The notes under the pieces: generated by a model
Seen by the model: only the letters and a program-made list of their open reading frames with translations
Database searches by the model: none
What the model was told of the DNA's origin: nothing
Source: Macrostomum hystrix
Lineage: Eukaryota; Platyhelminthes; Macrostomidae
NCBI GenBank assembly: GCA_950097015.1
Contig: CATNEN010000001.1
Coordinates: forward strand, 12,360,001 to 12,424,000
Direction: 5' to 3'
DNA length: 64,000 nucleotides
Program-made: the position numbers and the translations under genes
Part shown: positions 1 through 10,743 of the stretch, piece after piece
Layout: each line of letters starts with the position of its first letter
Numbering within the stretch: the first letter of the stretch is position 1

Positions 1-131
1 AGCGGAGGGGGTGGCGAGCGGATGTGACAGTGCACGGGAAACACTAACTACCAACCCTAGCCCTCCCACAGACCTAGAACAGCCTGACTCACAGATTGCC
101 TGGAGGCTGCTCAGCAGTCTACAGCACATCA
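1..131. repeat. 3' (or RC 5') end of a short LTR family
   Basis: This segment is nearly identical to the last ~130 bp of the 657-bp LTR that splits the Polinton ATPase (13290-13420). Both end in CAGCACATCA, and sequence identity stops exactly there, so base 131 is an element border. The rest of this copy lies outside the window. I see no polypurine tract or primer-binding site next to it, so I cannot tell solo LTR from complete element. Confidence 0.7.
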
Positions 132-1110
132 TTTCAAATTTGTGTCCAGATCGTGCGGGCTTCTTACTCAGTTAGCTAGGGCGTGTTGCGCAAGTTGACG
201 ATCCAATTCCAATTCAGCGGCAGTCAGGGAATGAAATTCTCAATAGGTCAAGATGGTTTCACATTTGATAATGTGGGCAAAAATCTTGTTTTTCGAACTT
301 TTATCCCATTTAGAATGAAGCAATGTCTTAGTAAAATTACGTGTACCAGCGCGCAAACAATACGCATCGAATGTAGAAAACCCCACGAAATTCGGTCCAC
401 GCAGTGTCAAGTTAATCCAAGGTTCCTATATATAGTTTTGAATTTTAGTATATTGGAAAAAATTAAACACATTTAGAAATCTGTTAGACACATTTAGAAA
501 CATGTTGAACACATTTAGAAACCTGTTGGACACATCCAAAAAGCTTTTGACACTTTCCTCTATTTATATTGAGACAAGGTTTGATGATTTATATATATTG
601 TAGTAAGAAAGGAGTAGATGTCTCTCTTGAATTTGGCTATATATCGTTGAATTGAAGTCTGTTATGCACATTTTACCTATTCAAATCGAACACACTCATA
701 TGGGTGAAAAAAGCTGTGATGTTATCTATTTATAAATTTGCATGACTGTCTCGCCAGTGGGGTTGACACAGCTATGTACATTTGACACAGTGAAATTCTT
801 ATCAGTGTACTCACTTTTAACAAAACTGGCCCTGATGCAATCATTAAAATTGGCAGTGGTATGCACGTTGACAAAACTGGCTCTGATGTAATGCAATAAA
901 AATCCTATCTAAAACAGTTTTTCGAGTATTTAATCCCCTTAGCAATAAAGTAAAGCTTAACAAAAATACGTGCATAGTTGTTCCCATATTTGGCATCTTT
1001 TGGTGAAAAAATGGTGAAAATGGTGAAAACTTCGTGAGAAAGTCAATTACAAGCAACCAACCAACCATTTCATTTTTAGTATATAAGATACTATTGGTAC
1101 GGTGAGAATT
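132..1110. other. No gene seen; small tandem repeat at 469-535
   Basis: AT-rich DNA without a credible coding region; open frames at 183-476 and 844-1068 have no recognisable protein features. Around 469-535 the motif ACACATTTAGAAACCTGTTGG is repeated three times in slightly varied form (about 23 bp apart). Confidence 0.6.
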
Positions 1111-1119
1111 TCTTTAGCA

Positions 1120-2206
1120 TCAGTCAGGGAAGTCTGACAGCTCCGATGCACAAGGCTTAGGCTGTATTGAGACTGCTTTTCTGACATGTCTTTGCTTGAA
1201 AGAATTGTCTGGCTTCGATTTAGATCAGTCAGAGAAGTCTGACAGCTCTAGTGCATTAGGCTTAGGCTGCATTGAGACATTTCTTCTCTTGAAACAATCG
1301 ACTGATTCCGATTCACTGTAATGATAGGAAGCTCAGCTTCTGCTTGCAGTTCTTTCTTCTGGTCATTGTCTTCATTGGACTTTTCCCGCGGTCGTCTAGA
1401 CAAGCTGTCTCCATTTCCATGCTTTGCTCCACTTGTGTGCTCAATGTCATATTGGAATTCGCTCAACCTCCCTATCTATCTTCCTAAGATTCGCTGAGCC
1501 TCAGTCTGTCGGAGCAACCATAAGATTGCCTTATGATCCGTACGGGCTAGGAATCGCTTTCCTATCAGGTAGAATCTGAAATGCTTCATTCCGTCTACCA
1601 ATGCAAGTAGTTCCTCCCTTGTAATTGGATATCTCTTTTCGGAATCCTTCATTGCCCTGCTGTAATAGGCTATGGGCCTTTCGTCTCCATCAGATTGAAT
1701 CTGACCTAGGCAAGCTCTGATTCTTCCATCGCTAGCGTCCGTGTCCAATACCATTCTTACATTTTCTTCATCCGTGAACTCAGGGTATGCTTGCACCTCA
1801 GTAGATATCATTTTTCTCTTGAGTAGCTCAAAAGCTTCATCGTGCACTTAAATCCATTTTTCTTAAAAATTCTGGACTCCTTTCTTAGTTAGCTGGAACA
1901 GTTGTGCTGCCTCAGCATAGTTCTTGACAAACCTGCAGTAATAGTTGCATATGCCGAGGAAGCTTCTTAGTTCCTTGGCATCCTGTGGTGTTGGCCAAGT
2001 TTGAATTGCCTCTATTTTGGCAGGATCTGTACTTATTCCTTCTCTTCCTACAACATGACCTAGATATTTCAACTCCTTTTGGAACAGATTACATTTCTTA
2101 GGTCTCAGCTTCAGTCCGGCAGTTGCTAATCTCTGAAATACTTCTCGTAAGTGACTCATGTGATCTTCAAATTCCTATGAGTATGTAACAATATCATCGA
2201 TGTAAG
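1120..2206 (-). pseudogene. Ty3/gypsy pol fragment: end of reverse transcriptase plus RNase H
   Basis: Reading leftward from 2206, the reverse-transcriptase box YIDD is at 2193-2204, followed by the gypsy-typical stretch with KYLGHVV, WPTP..KELRSFLG and Y.RFVKNYAE (2159-1863). A second frame (1847-1476) carries the RNase H domain, with DTDASD at its first acidic site, YYSRAMKDSEKRYPITREE and the DHKAI motif. A third (1466-1248) continues past RNase H with HTSGAKHGNGDSLSRRP, the usual link to integrase. A stop codon just after YIDD and two frame changes break the polyprotein, and the N-terminal part and integrase are missing. The end of the fragment contains a diverged tandem duplication of about 110 bp (about 1120-1300). 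Confidence 0.88.
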
Positions 2207-2739
2207 ACAGCGTACTTACGTACTTAATGGCCTCATGGCTGCTGACAGTGGTTCTCTGTCGCAGAGCACGTCTGCTGACATTTCAATACGAGCAGATATT
2301 TCCTTTATCTCGGCGACAGCAGGCGGCGCAGGCGCTGTCAGTGGTAGCAGAGTGAACGGGTGAAAGTAAGAAATTCTCTGACTGCAGAGGTCTCACGAGT
2401 CTCCTTATCTGCTCAACCACTCCGTCGATGTCGCTTCTTAGCTGTAAAAGTTTGTCTCGAACCCTCGCCTTCGTGTTGTCAGTCGCCGCCGATTCCACCC
2501 TAAGTGACAATGACGTACTGAATCTTAACAGATCTGGTATTACAATCTTGTATCTTATAAGACTTAAGCAAGTTTATATTTGAGGGATCTTGGCAGATCT
2601 GACCAGATTTAATAAGATTTTAGACAGCTAGATCTTATCGCAGTTTAATGCAAGTACTTTAAGCTCTGCTTTTTTATGTCAATGCAAATCCCAGTTCACA
2701 AAAAGTATTCAGGTAAAAAAAGTACAATTTAATAGTGAA
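2207..2739. other. No supported gene between gypsy fragment and Polinton
   Basis: A 75-codon open frame on the minus strand (2283-2510) is GC-richer than its surroundings but has no recognisable motif and could be an exon or further retroelement debris. From 2520 to the Polinton border the DNA is AT-rich, with the word AGATCT/AGATCTTA recurring. Confidence 0.45.
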
Positions 2740-3030
2740 ATATAGTGAACCTGCAAAAAGCGTGCCAAGACAATCAAATTAGCACTAAAATCCCAATCCC
2801 AAAACTCAAGACCCCAAACCTAGGGTGCTCATCCTCCGAAAAAAATTATATTCTCATTAAAAATGATCCCAATCGTCTCTCCAGGTTCTTATTACAAAAG
2901 TCATGAGCCTAATTACAAGAGTAAATACCGATGCAAACAAGAATGCAGCGAGTACATGAGAAAATATTGGCCTGGCGTTGATATCAACGTCCCTAATATT
3001 GATCTATCAGTTAAGAGTCACTGGTTTCAA
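2740..3030 (+). repeat. Polinton left terminal inverted repeat
   Basis: The reverse complement of 19421-19710 matches this segment with only a few mismatches and one length difference in an A run. The strongest match starts at CTGCAAAAAGCGTGCC (2751); the preceding ATAGTGAAC against ATAGCGAAG suggests the repeat starts a few bases earlier. Similarity fades just after CACTGGTTTCA (about 3030). Confidence 0.9.
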
Positions 3031-3066
3031 TGGATTATCAAAACATCGACTTCATCCGCTTCTTGA
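2863..3066 (+). pseudogene. TIR-borne gene, left copy truncated by the TIR border
   Basis: The first ~56 codons match the protein encoded in the right TIR (19337-19588): both begin M-I/L-PIVSPGSYYKSHEP and share KYRCKQE.SEYMRKYWP and INVPNI. At the inner border of the repeat (about 3030) the similarity stops, and this copy ends in ten unrelated residues. The duplicated part covers the start codon and the upstream region, so any promoter in the TIR would exist at both ends. No family is recognised. Confidence 0.6.
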
Positions 3067-3185
3067 CCGTCTCCAGCACCAGCAGGCTGGCAAGCTTCAG
3101 CATCTGCAGCAAAAGTTTAGTGGTAGTATTCACATTAGAGTGCTATAGTTTTATAAAAGAGAGAGGCAGAGGGGAGAGCGCAGCA

Positions 3186-3545
3186 CACATATTGGGTGGG
3201 CCAATAATACACACGGTTTTTCCTTCAATTCACACATATTGGGGGGACCAATAATACACACGGTTTTTCCTTCACTTCACACATATTGGGTGGGCCAATA
3301 ATACACACGGTTTTTCCTTCACTTCACACATATTGGGTGGGCCAATAATACACACGGTTTTTCCTTCAATTCACACATATTGGGTGGGCCAATAGTACAC
3401 ACGGTTTTTCCTTCACTTCACACATATTGGGTGGGCCAATAATACACACGGTTTTTCCTTCAATTCACACATATTGGGGGGACCAATAATACACACATAT
3501 TGGGTGGGCCAATAATACACACGGTTTTTCCTTCACTTCACACAT
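3186..3545. repeat. 47-bp minisatellite, about 7.5 units, with inverted CCAAT motifs
   Basis: The unit runs CACATATTGGGTGGGCCAAT and continues with AATACACACGGTTTTTCC and TTCA(A/C)TTCA. Period is 47 bp (unit starts 3186, 3233, 3280 and so on); one late unit is shortened. Each unit holds the dyad TATTGG-GTGGG-CCAATA. The array lies just inside the left TIR, immediately 3' of the orphan minus-strand gene. Confidence 0.92.
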
Positions 3546-4268
3546 TTTAATTTTTCTAGTAGACTCACAGTCGAGAAGGCCCTGAACTTCAGCCGCTGAT
3601 GGAGGTCTTGTTGGGGGAGTCGGATCTTGCCAATCTTCTGCATCCGTTTGCCACCACCTTTCGCTCCGAATTGTCCTAGAGTTTTCATGCAGGAATGTAG
3701 CCGAAACAGAGCAAAAGCGGAGCCGCGGAAGCTCGGTCACCAAAGTATAGATGTTATGGCGGGATTGCACGTGGTAGTAACTCACGCTGAACAGTTCTGC
3801 CAGGCTTGTTAAAGTATGCTGATGCCTTGTAATAAATTGGTCATACAATTTTCCAAGAAAAAATGCTGCCACCCAAGTTCATCGGTTGTAAATTTGGTCC
3901 TGCTTAACCAGGTTTTCATGCAGTTCCAGCACTCCAGTGTTGTCAGGATCTCGGCGTGTGATGTCGTTGCAGATGGCTTCTAACTCCCCCTCACTAATGA
4001 CCTCTGCCTGAGCCGCATGCTCGTGCTCATATTGAAGCGAACTTCGAAGTTTACTGAATACATCCGTGGCTCTCTCCTTTATCTTCCGTGTTTTCATTTC
4101 TTCACTGGTTCGCAGATGCCTCTCTTCATCCTCAGATAATCTATCCCAAAGTTTTTGAACCATGTCGTTAACGTCATCCTTATGCTCCTCAACAATAAAT
4201 TGGTTGATTGAATCGACAAAACCTGTCAGATCTTGCATGGTGATTCTGGCTGTAGTTGCATGAAACAT
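3546..4268 (-). pseudogene. Unrecognised Polinton cargo gene with an in-frame TGA
   Basis: A frame starting at 4268 (MFHATTARITMQDL) runs 129 codons to a TGA at 3879-3881 and stays open in the same frame for about 110 more codons, ending in or just before the 47-bp repeat. The first part is strongly charged and probably alpha-helical, with KLWDRLSEDEERHLRTSEE and VISEGELEAICNDITRR; the second part is richer in aromatic residues. No catalytic motif, signal peptide or membrane segment is visible. Same frame on both sides of the stop suggests one gene with a nonsense mutation. It lies between the left TIR and the phospholipase gene, in the zone where Polintons commonly carry variable genes. I do not recognise the family. 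Confidence 0.45.
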
Positions 4269-4419
4269 TTTGTCTACAATTTATATGAAGTGTTAAAAAA
4301 GCAACTGAAAGTTACAGAAAATGGTTTAAAGTAAGTCAGGATTTACTTACGAAGATCGAAGAACGAAGATACGATGCAAAATCGAGTGTCCACTAAAAAC
4401 AAATTTCTCCTATCTCTTT

Positions 4420-4605
4420 CCTTCAGCAGTCTGCCTATTTCTTTATTTTGAGCGTGCAATACAACCCCCCTACTGATCTCTCTTCTCCCAACTTTACCTT
4501 ACCCAAAGTGAGCAGAGTTTTTTTTGCTTGAATCATTTTGCTCTCTCAACCCCCAGCTCTTTCAGCAGTCTTCCTAATTCTTTACTTGGCGCATGCAATA
4601 CAAAG
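4420..4605. repeat. Diverged duplication at the 3' end of the phospholipase gene
   Basis: The segments starting CTTCAGCAGTCTGCC (about 4423) and TTTCAGCAGTCTTCC (about 4560) are similar for about 45 bp, up to TGCAATACAA, and lie about 137 bp apart. One copy falls in the last codons of the phospholipase-like gene, the other beyond its stop. Confidence 0.6.
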
Positions 4606-4975
4606 CCCACCCCGCCAATCCCCAATCCCAACTTTGTCTTACCAAAAATAACAGCTTTAACTAGCTTCCGAGCGATCGATTCCCTCCACCCGCTTGAAGC
4701 CCCCATATTGTCTAGCATTCTGAGCATTTCTTTGTCCCAGCGAGTCTTCTCCTCTGGAAAATCCCTAACTTAATATCATGCCACATACAGACAGAGTCTA
4801 GCTCGTTCACAGGCTCATGCCCAGAATTTGGATTATTGTTTTTATCTAGCTGTATTTCAAGCGGATTCAAAGGCCCGCAATATTTGTAGCCGGGAATTGT
4901 CCAGCCTTTGTTTGGATGAGGAAGCTTTTCTACCAGTCCATGTGAATCTAGTTTACCACCAGAGCGTTGCATCAT
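4533..4975 (-). pseudogene. Parvovirus-type phospholipase A2-like protein, frameshifted
   Basis: From the start at 4975 (MMQRSGG) the protein carries IPGYKYCGPLNPLE, matching the calcium-binding loop of secreted and parvoviral VP1-type phospholipases A2 (Y-x-G-P-G/L-N). It continues with EPVNELDSVCMWHDIKLG, containing the catalytic His-Asp pair. The frame then shifts around 4752, and the other frame continues with DKEMLRMLD and a C-terminal tail with RKLVKAVIFGKTKLGLG, a basic region usual in this group. The stop is at 4533. In parvoviruses this domain opens endosomal membranes during entry; the same domain is known from some Polintons. The gene is divergent from the integrase, with 27 bp between start codons, so the two probably share a promoter region. 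Confidence 0.82.
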
Positions 4976-5002
4976 TTTTATAAAAAAATTAAATAAAAAA
5001 TA

Positions 5003-5991
5003 ATGGCAGATCAGAAACTTCAAAAGCTCTACTACAGCGACAAAGGATTCTTTGTAGGAAAAAATGCAGTCACCAAACTCGCAGAACTAAGTAATGAATC
5101 AAAACAAACAGTTGAAAGATGGCTCTCTAAGCAAGCAGTTTACCAAGTCTATTTCCCACCTGTTAAATTTACAAGACCTCACTTTAACATCTATAAACCT
5201 AATGAAGCGCACCAAGCAGATCTTCTGTTTCTCCCCAATGACTCAGGGTACAAGTCTGCGCTCACAGTTATGACATTGCCTCCAGATATAAGGAAGCGAG
5301 ACCGCTTAAGACTAAGAAGTCAGAAGCAGTTGCAGCTGCTCTTCAAGACATTTACAAAAACTCACCGCTCACATACCCCCAAACCTTTATGACTGATCCT
5401 GGCAAAGAATTCATGGGTGCAGTCAAATCCCTTATGGAAAAGAACAATACGAAAATGCGCTACGGAAGAACTGAGCTCCATAGAGACCAGGCTTTTGTTG
5501 AAAGATTCAATCTAACTCTAGCAAAGAGACTTTTCACAAAGCAGACAGCTGAAGAGCTGAAACTAAAAAGTGGCCAATACTATACCAAGTGGACAGAAAG
5601 ACTCCCCGCAGTAATAAGTCAACTGAACAATGAAGTATCTCGAATGACAAACCTGAAACCAAATACTGCCATCAAACAAGACACAGTTAAATCAAAACAT
5701 CCAATCTCCCAATTCCCAATTCCAAAGCTCCCTCGCGTTTATTCTCCGGAAGTTCTTACTAACTCTGAATTCGTTCGCTTCCTTTACTTACCAGGAGAGC
5801 TGGAGAAGGACACAAAGAGAAGAGCAACAGACCCATACTTTAGTCTTGATGTACATAAGATAAACAGGAATTTCACATCAGCATCCGGCGATTACTATTT
5901 TCTATCCCAAGACTTTAATTCAAAAGCCCCCACACGATCATTCACAAGGGCTGAGCTTCTAGTGATTCCACATGACACAGAAATAAATTAA
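5003..5991 (+). pseudogene. Polinton integrase (rve/DDE family), one frameshift
   Basis: The N-terminal part (5003-5270) ends with the first catalytic aspartate in NEAHQADLLFLPND. The frame breaks at about 5270, where one base appears to be missing; the other frame carries the expected core sequence and joins 5389-5991. That part has the second aspartate in MTDPGKEF and the glutamate in QAFVERFN, 34 residues apart. The C-terminal region RFLYLPGELEKD..RRATDPYFSL matches the SH3/chromo-like tail of Polinton integrases. Total length would be about 330 residues, normal for the family. The enzyme would insert the linear element into chromosomal DNA through its TIRs. The stop is followed after 15 bp by the next gene. 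Confidence 0.92.
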
Positions 5992-6006
5992 ATTTTTTTT
6001 AATAAA

Positions 6007-6426
6007 ATGATTGAAACCAGAACCGTGAATAAAATCAGCAGAATTATCGACTCTAAGAAGCCAGGAGTTGTATCAATTAAAGGTGTCAAAGTCAAAGTAG
6101 ATCCAATCCAGCATCTGATCCATTGTAACAATCAAACGCACAATATCACTGATGAGAAGACAGGCGGGATTCTTCCTTTGCTAACTCTTATCCCCATCAT
6201 CGCAGGTGCTCTTGATGCTGCAGGAGGTGTAGCCGGCGGAGTTGCATCAGCTGTGAAGGCTGGCAATGACAGAGCACATCAACAAGAGATGGAGAAAATC
6301 GCTAGAGAAAAAGGAGTCAGAATCGGAATGGGTAGTTGTGAATCTGATGATGAACTCAGCAAATCAGAAATCGTTAAAGCCATCATGACACTGCATAAAG
6401 CAGGATTTACAATACTCCGGATGTGA
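6007..6426 (+). CDS. Small Polinton protein with Gly/Ala-rich hydrophobic segment
   Basis: This 139-residue frame is intact and starts 15 bp after the integrase stop. Residues about 52-90 (GGILPLLTLIPIIAGALDAA, then GGVAGGVASAV) form a long small-residue hydrophobic stretch able to lie in or on a membrane. The N-terminus is basic (KISRIIDSKKPG) and the C-terminus mixed charged. This composition resembles small virion proteins of Polintons and adenovirus-like systems that bind membrane or DNA, but no specific family assignment is possible from the sequence alone. Its position between integrase and polymerase is compatible with a structural or entry role. It is one of the few undamaged frames in the element. 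Confidence 0.65.
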   Translation: MIETRTVNKISRIIDSKKPGVVSIKGVKVKVDPIQHLIHCNNQTHNITDEKTGGILPLLTLIPIIAGALDAAGGVAGGVASAVKAGNDRAHQQEMEKIAREKGVRIGMGSCESDDELSKSEIVKAIMTLHKAGFTILRM

Positions 6427-6551
6427 AAACAGAACAGAACAGAATCTGCTCTCATAACTATATTTAGCACTGTTGGTAGTAGTTTGCAATACTTTACACT
6501 TAACTTGAGGGTGACCACCCTAAATTTTTTTTTATAAAATTTTCATGAAAA

Positions 6552-9500
6552 ATGCCTAAAGCAATTCCAGAAAAAAAATTGTCGAACCTTTCTTTCAAAA
6601 TAATTGTCCTCAAGCTCAATCGTTTCAACAAAAAAGTCAAGTCCTGCAAGAGCTTTGCAGGCAGAAATTCAATCAAGATCCAGGCTACCTCGGGAGCTAT
6701 GCAATACAGCAAGAAATTATCAATCAGCTTCTGCATTCAGAGCATTACACACCAGTGAAGAAGCCGGCGACTGAGCATCAACAAAAGAGCCGCAGCTTAG
6801 TCAATAAGTATGAGACACTCACAGGTCAAAATGTGTCGAAATACCCACAGAATAAGCAAGAGCAAGAAAATCTAGAACGTACAATCCACCAGGTTGAAGC
6901 AGAGCTACAAGCAGAGCTACAAACTGAAGACCTTAAATTTGCACAGAGAAAATTCACAGAGTATTATATTGAGTACACAATCCAGGAAGACACCACAAAT
7001 TCCCAATCCGACATTTACGACTTCAAAGACAGAATTCAATCAGTAATTGATCACACACTGAAGTCACGTAAGACCTTCAAGCTTCAGTTATCATTCAAGA
7101 TTGAATTTTACATGCCTGCAAAACCCACTGAGCGTCTTGAATACTACATGACTACTAAAGCTCTACCCTTTACTCCCACTGACACACAGGATCCCTTTCT
7201 TCAAGAGATCAGTAAAAAGATTGACGCCTTTACTTCCAGAGGATCAGGTTGGGTTGTCAATGGCATTCAAAAAGCTACAGTAATGATCATGAAATATGAC
7301 CCTCTCAAAGCTTCATCATATATTGAGCTCCCGAAAAAGCTAGCGAGTAAAAAAGCTTGCATTAATGTGCAAAATTATGACCAATGCTGTGCACTATGGG
7401 CAGTTTGGTCTGCAATATTGTATGAGAAAGATCGAGCCCACCCAGAGAGAACTTCTCATAATAAAATGTATTTTGACGCAAAACTTTTAGAATGCCATGC
7501 TAAAGGAATTTCCTTCAATAGAGGCGGCTTGGCAATCGATCAAATCCCAAAGCTAGAGGAAGTATTTAACAATAAAATCAGAATCACAGTCTTTGAATGG
7601 AATGAGAAGAGCGAAAAAGTACAATTAGTCAGAGCCAGTAAAAACACGCTAGATCCTGAAGGTAGGCGTCGCATAGATGTCGATCTTCTAATCATAGGTG
7701 ATTTGCGAGAAAATGCCCACTACGTTTGGATTAAAGATCTTTCCAGGCTCCTCCACAAGCAAATGAACAATCATCATGAATCGGTAGCAATCTGCCGTCT
7801 TTGTCTGAAGCATTATAGTGGACCCGATCGTGATGAAAAACTTAAAGAGCATGAACTGACCTGTGAAGATCATCCAACCAACTGCACACTTCCAACGGAT
7901 AAGCATCTCAGAGTTAAGAGTTATCACAAGATGGAGAAGCTCCCTTTTATAGTATACGCTGACTTCGAATGCACTATAAACCCTGAAACCAATAAGCATG
8001 TCCCAAATTCTGTTGCATATCTCTTTATTGGAAGAGACTCTTTTATTTGCTCAAACTATTTCTTAGGTGACCAGTGTGTTGAACAATTCATTTACTCGAT
8101 GATGGAAATACAGAAAAATGTTGCTGCCATTCAGCCTGTTCCAATAATTATGTCCGATCAAGATGAAATCGACTTCGGATCTGCAACTCATTGTCACATT
8201 TGCCGAAAGCTATTAACACCCTGCGACGTCAAAAACCACACAGTCAGAGATCACGATCACTTCACAGGAAAATTTAGAGGGGCAGCTCATAACACCTGTA
8301 ATCTGAAACTTCAGAAAAACATACGCGACCTTACCATTTTCTTCCATAACGGAAGGGGATATGATTATCACTTATTGGTTGAGAAGCTGGGTATGATACC
8401 AGGCATTAAACTAGATTGCATCACAGAGAACAAAGAAAAGTTTAAGTGCATTGATATTAAGCGAGATTCAGGCAAGATTAAGATCAAAGATTCATTCCAG
8501 TTTCTGGCCGCAAGTCTCGATGCTTTGAGTAAAAATCTCACCGATGACCAATGTACTTATACCAAGATGCTGGCAGATTCCCTCAATCCTAGAACCCCAG
8601 ATTCATTTAAGCTTCTTAGAAAGAAAGGTGTCTACCCTTATGAATGTAATCATGTCTTTGCCGAACAATTACCACCCAAGGACAAGTTCTTTTCAAAGCT
8701 AACAAACTCTGGGATTTCTGATGAAGATTATGAGCATGCTCAGACTGTTTACAAACATTTTCTGTCGAAACTTTCTTGATTATCACATGCTTTACCCTTG
8801 GACTGATGTCTTTCTTCTAGCTGATGTATTTGAAACCTTTAGAAAGACCTGGTACTCTGCTTATGGTCTTGACCCCGCTCATTATGTGTCTTTGCCTGCT
8901 ACCAGTTAGGAATCATTGCTTAAAATGAAATGGGATCAAAATCCCAACTGGTACATCGAGCTGCTTACAGACATAGACATGTACAACTTTATAGATTCAT
9001 CTAAGAGAGGTGGCATCTCTATTTGTGTCCATAGGTATGCAAAGGCAAACAATCCGTATCTAGAAGACTATGATAAAGAAAAGCCTTCAAACTACATCCT
9101 TTACCTGGATGCCAACAACCTCTATGGTTGGGCTATGAGCCAAGATTTACCTGTTAGAGATTTTAGGTGGCTAACAGAATGCAACACAGACTTTTCAATA
9201 CCTGCGATCTATGAAGTTGATGTTGAAATCCCATGGAAACTTCACGATGATTTCTCTGACTTTGCCCCCTTCCCTGAGAACATTAACTGTCCAAAGATAA
9301 TCCAGTACAATGGTGGAAGCTGGCAGCTATCTGAAAAAGAAAAAGAGCATGTGAAGAAATTGACACAAAATCTCATGAACAAGACACACTATAAAATCCA
9401 CTACAAACTGTTGCGGTATTTTATCTCCCTAGGCTGTAGGGTCACGAAAGTTCACAGAGCTCTCGCATTCACAGAAGCGTGGATGAAGCCATACATAGAA

Positions 9501-10325
9501 AAAAACACCCAGTTTAGAACTAAAGCAACAAACAGCTTTGACAAGGACCTGTTCAAGCTTGCAAACAACTCTGTCCATGGCAAGACCATAGAAAACGAAC
9601 GCAACCACACGAACCTGAAACTCGTTACCTGTTATGAGCATGGTGTCATTCAGACAAGTTTATCAAAGCCCACTTTCAAAGAGCTTCATATCTTTAATGA
9701 TTACTTGGGTGCCATACTGTTCTATAAGACTAAAGTTACCCTATGCAAGCCGATATTCACAGGTGTGACTGTACTCGATGAGTCGAAGCGTCTGATGTAT
9801 AAATTCTTCTATGACATGAAGCGACAATATGGTGAACAACTGAAACTTCTATATACTGACACAGACTCCCTAATTCTAAACATACAGACTGAGGATGTCT
9901 ATCAGGACATGTTGAATCAAAAACATCTGTATGACCTATCCGAATATCCAGAGTCCTTCAAGACTTTGAAAGGCGATCAAGTACGTGATACAACAAATCA
10001 AAAAGTTGTAGGAAAAATGAAGGATGAAACGGCTGGCACCCTCATTACAGAGTTTATCGGTTTGAGGGCAAAGTCCTATTTTGTTGAAAGTTGTAAGTCT
10101 ACCATTAAAAAATCAAAAGGAATCCCAAAACATGTTGTTAAAAACGATCTCCATGAAGCTTCATACAAGGACGCATTGATCAATAATAAAAACACCACCC
10201 ATGAATTTATGAAACTGCAGTCTAAGAAGCACAACATTCACACAATTCAACAGAAGAAGATAGGCCTCTCAGGTGCTGATAACAAACGACATATCTTTGC
10301 TGACATTTGTAACAAAAATTTGTAA
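6552..10325 (+). pseudogene. Protein-primed family B DNA polymerase (pPolB) with N-terminal extension
   Basis: I place the start at 6552 (MPKAIPEKK): a run of eight A at 6571-6578 lacks one base, and beyond it the polymerase frame is open without its own ATG. Domains in order: a long N-terminal region with QCCALWAVWS (about 7385) and AHYVWIKDLSRLL (about 7715), looking like the Cys and His of a papain-type fold; zinc-ligand pairs CRLC and HCHIC..RDHDHFTGKFRGAAHNTCN, typical of an endonuclease VII-like HNH segment; exonuclease motifs YADFE, HNGRGYDYHLL and YPWTDVFLLADVFE; polymerase motif A YLDANNLYGWAMSQ, motif B ANNSVHGKT and motif C YTDTDS. A frameshift near 8765 and a TAG at 8907-8909 are further lesions. 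All catalytic motifs remain readable. Confidence 0.93.
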
Positions 10326-10740
10326 AAAAATTACAACCAATATTTATTTAGAAGAGCTAGCTCAGCAATTAAAAATCCCAAACTTCCGAGGAGTCTTTAT
10401 AAAGGATACACTGCCAGAATCCCCACTAGAAAAAGAATGTGGAATCATGAACTTTGACCCTGCAGAAAAGCCAGGTTCTCATTGGGTTTGTTGGGTAATT
10501 GATCCGAACCGTAAACACAAGTACTATTACTTTGATAGCTATGGAACTGCTGTACCTGAACAACTGAGAAATTATATGACTCATATGAGACATAAAATGA
10601 GACATAAAATATACCGCTCAGATTTTATACTCCAAGGGCTTAACAGTGATGTTTGTGGCGAGCTGTGTATGACCGTTTTGTATGCAATGACCCACACCCG
10701 AAAAAGTTACAAAGAAATCATTTTAGGGCTGAAAAAATAA
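10273..10740 (+). CDS. Adenain-like cysteine protease (capsid maturation)
   Basis: The conserved part begins about 10345 (YLEELAQQLKIPNFRGVF). The catalytic set of the adenovirus protease family is visible in order: His in KPGSHWVCWV, acidic residue in YYFDSYG, Gln in ILQGLNSDVCGELC, and Cys seven residues after that Gln, the same spacing as in adenain. Length is normal for Polinton proteases. The only in-frame ATG near the start is at 10273, overlapping the last 53 bp of the polymerase gene in another frame; the true start codon may have been lost near 10330. The enzyme would cleave capsid precursor proteins. Its stop at 10740 is 3 bp from the stop of the convergent neighbour. Confidence 0.88.
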   Translation: MLITNDISLLTFVTKICKKITTNIYLEELAQQLKIPNFRGVFIKDTLPESPLEKECGIMNFDPAEKPGSHWVCWVIDPNRKHKYYYFDSYGTAVPEQLRNYMTHMRHKMRHKIYRSDFILQGLNSDVCGELCMTVLYAMTHTRKSYKEIILGLKK

Positions 10741-10743
10741 GTT

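Noticed and set aside
1-2206. LTR remnant at 1-131 and gypsy pol fragment as one element
   Set aside because: No polypurine tract or primer-binding site next to the LTR end, and the intervening 1 kb has no retroviral coding sequence.
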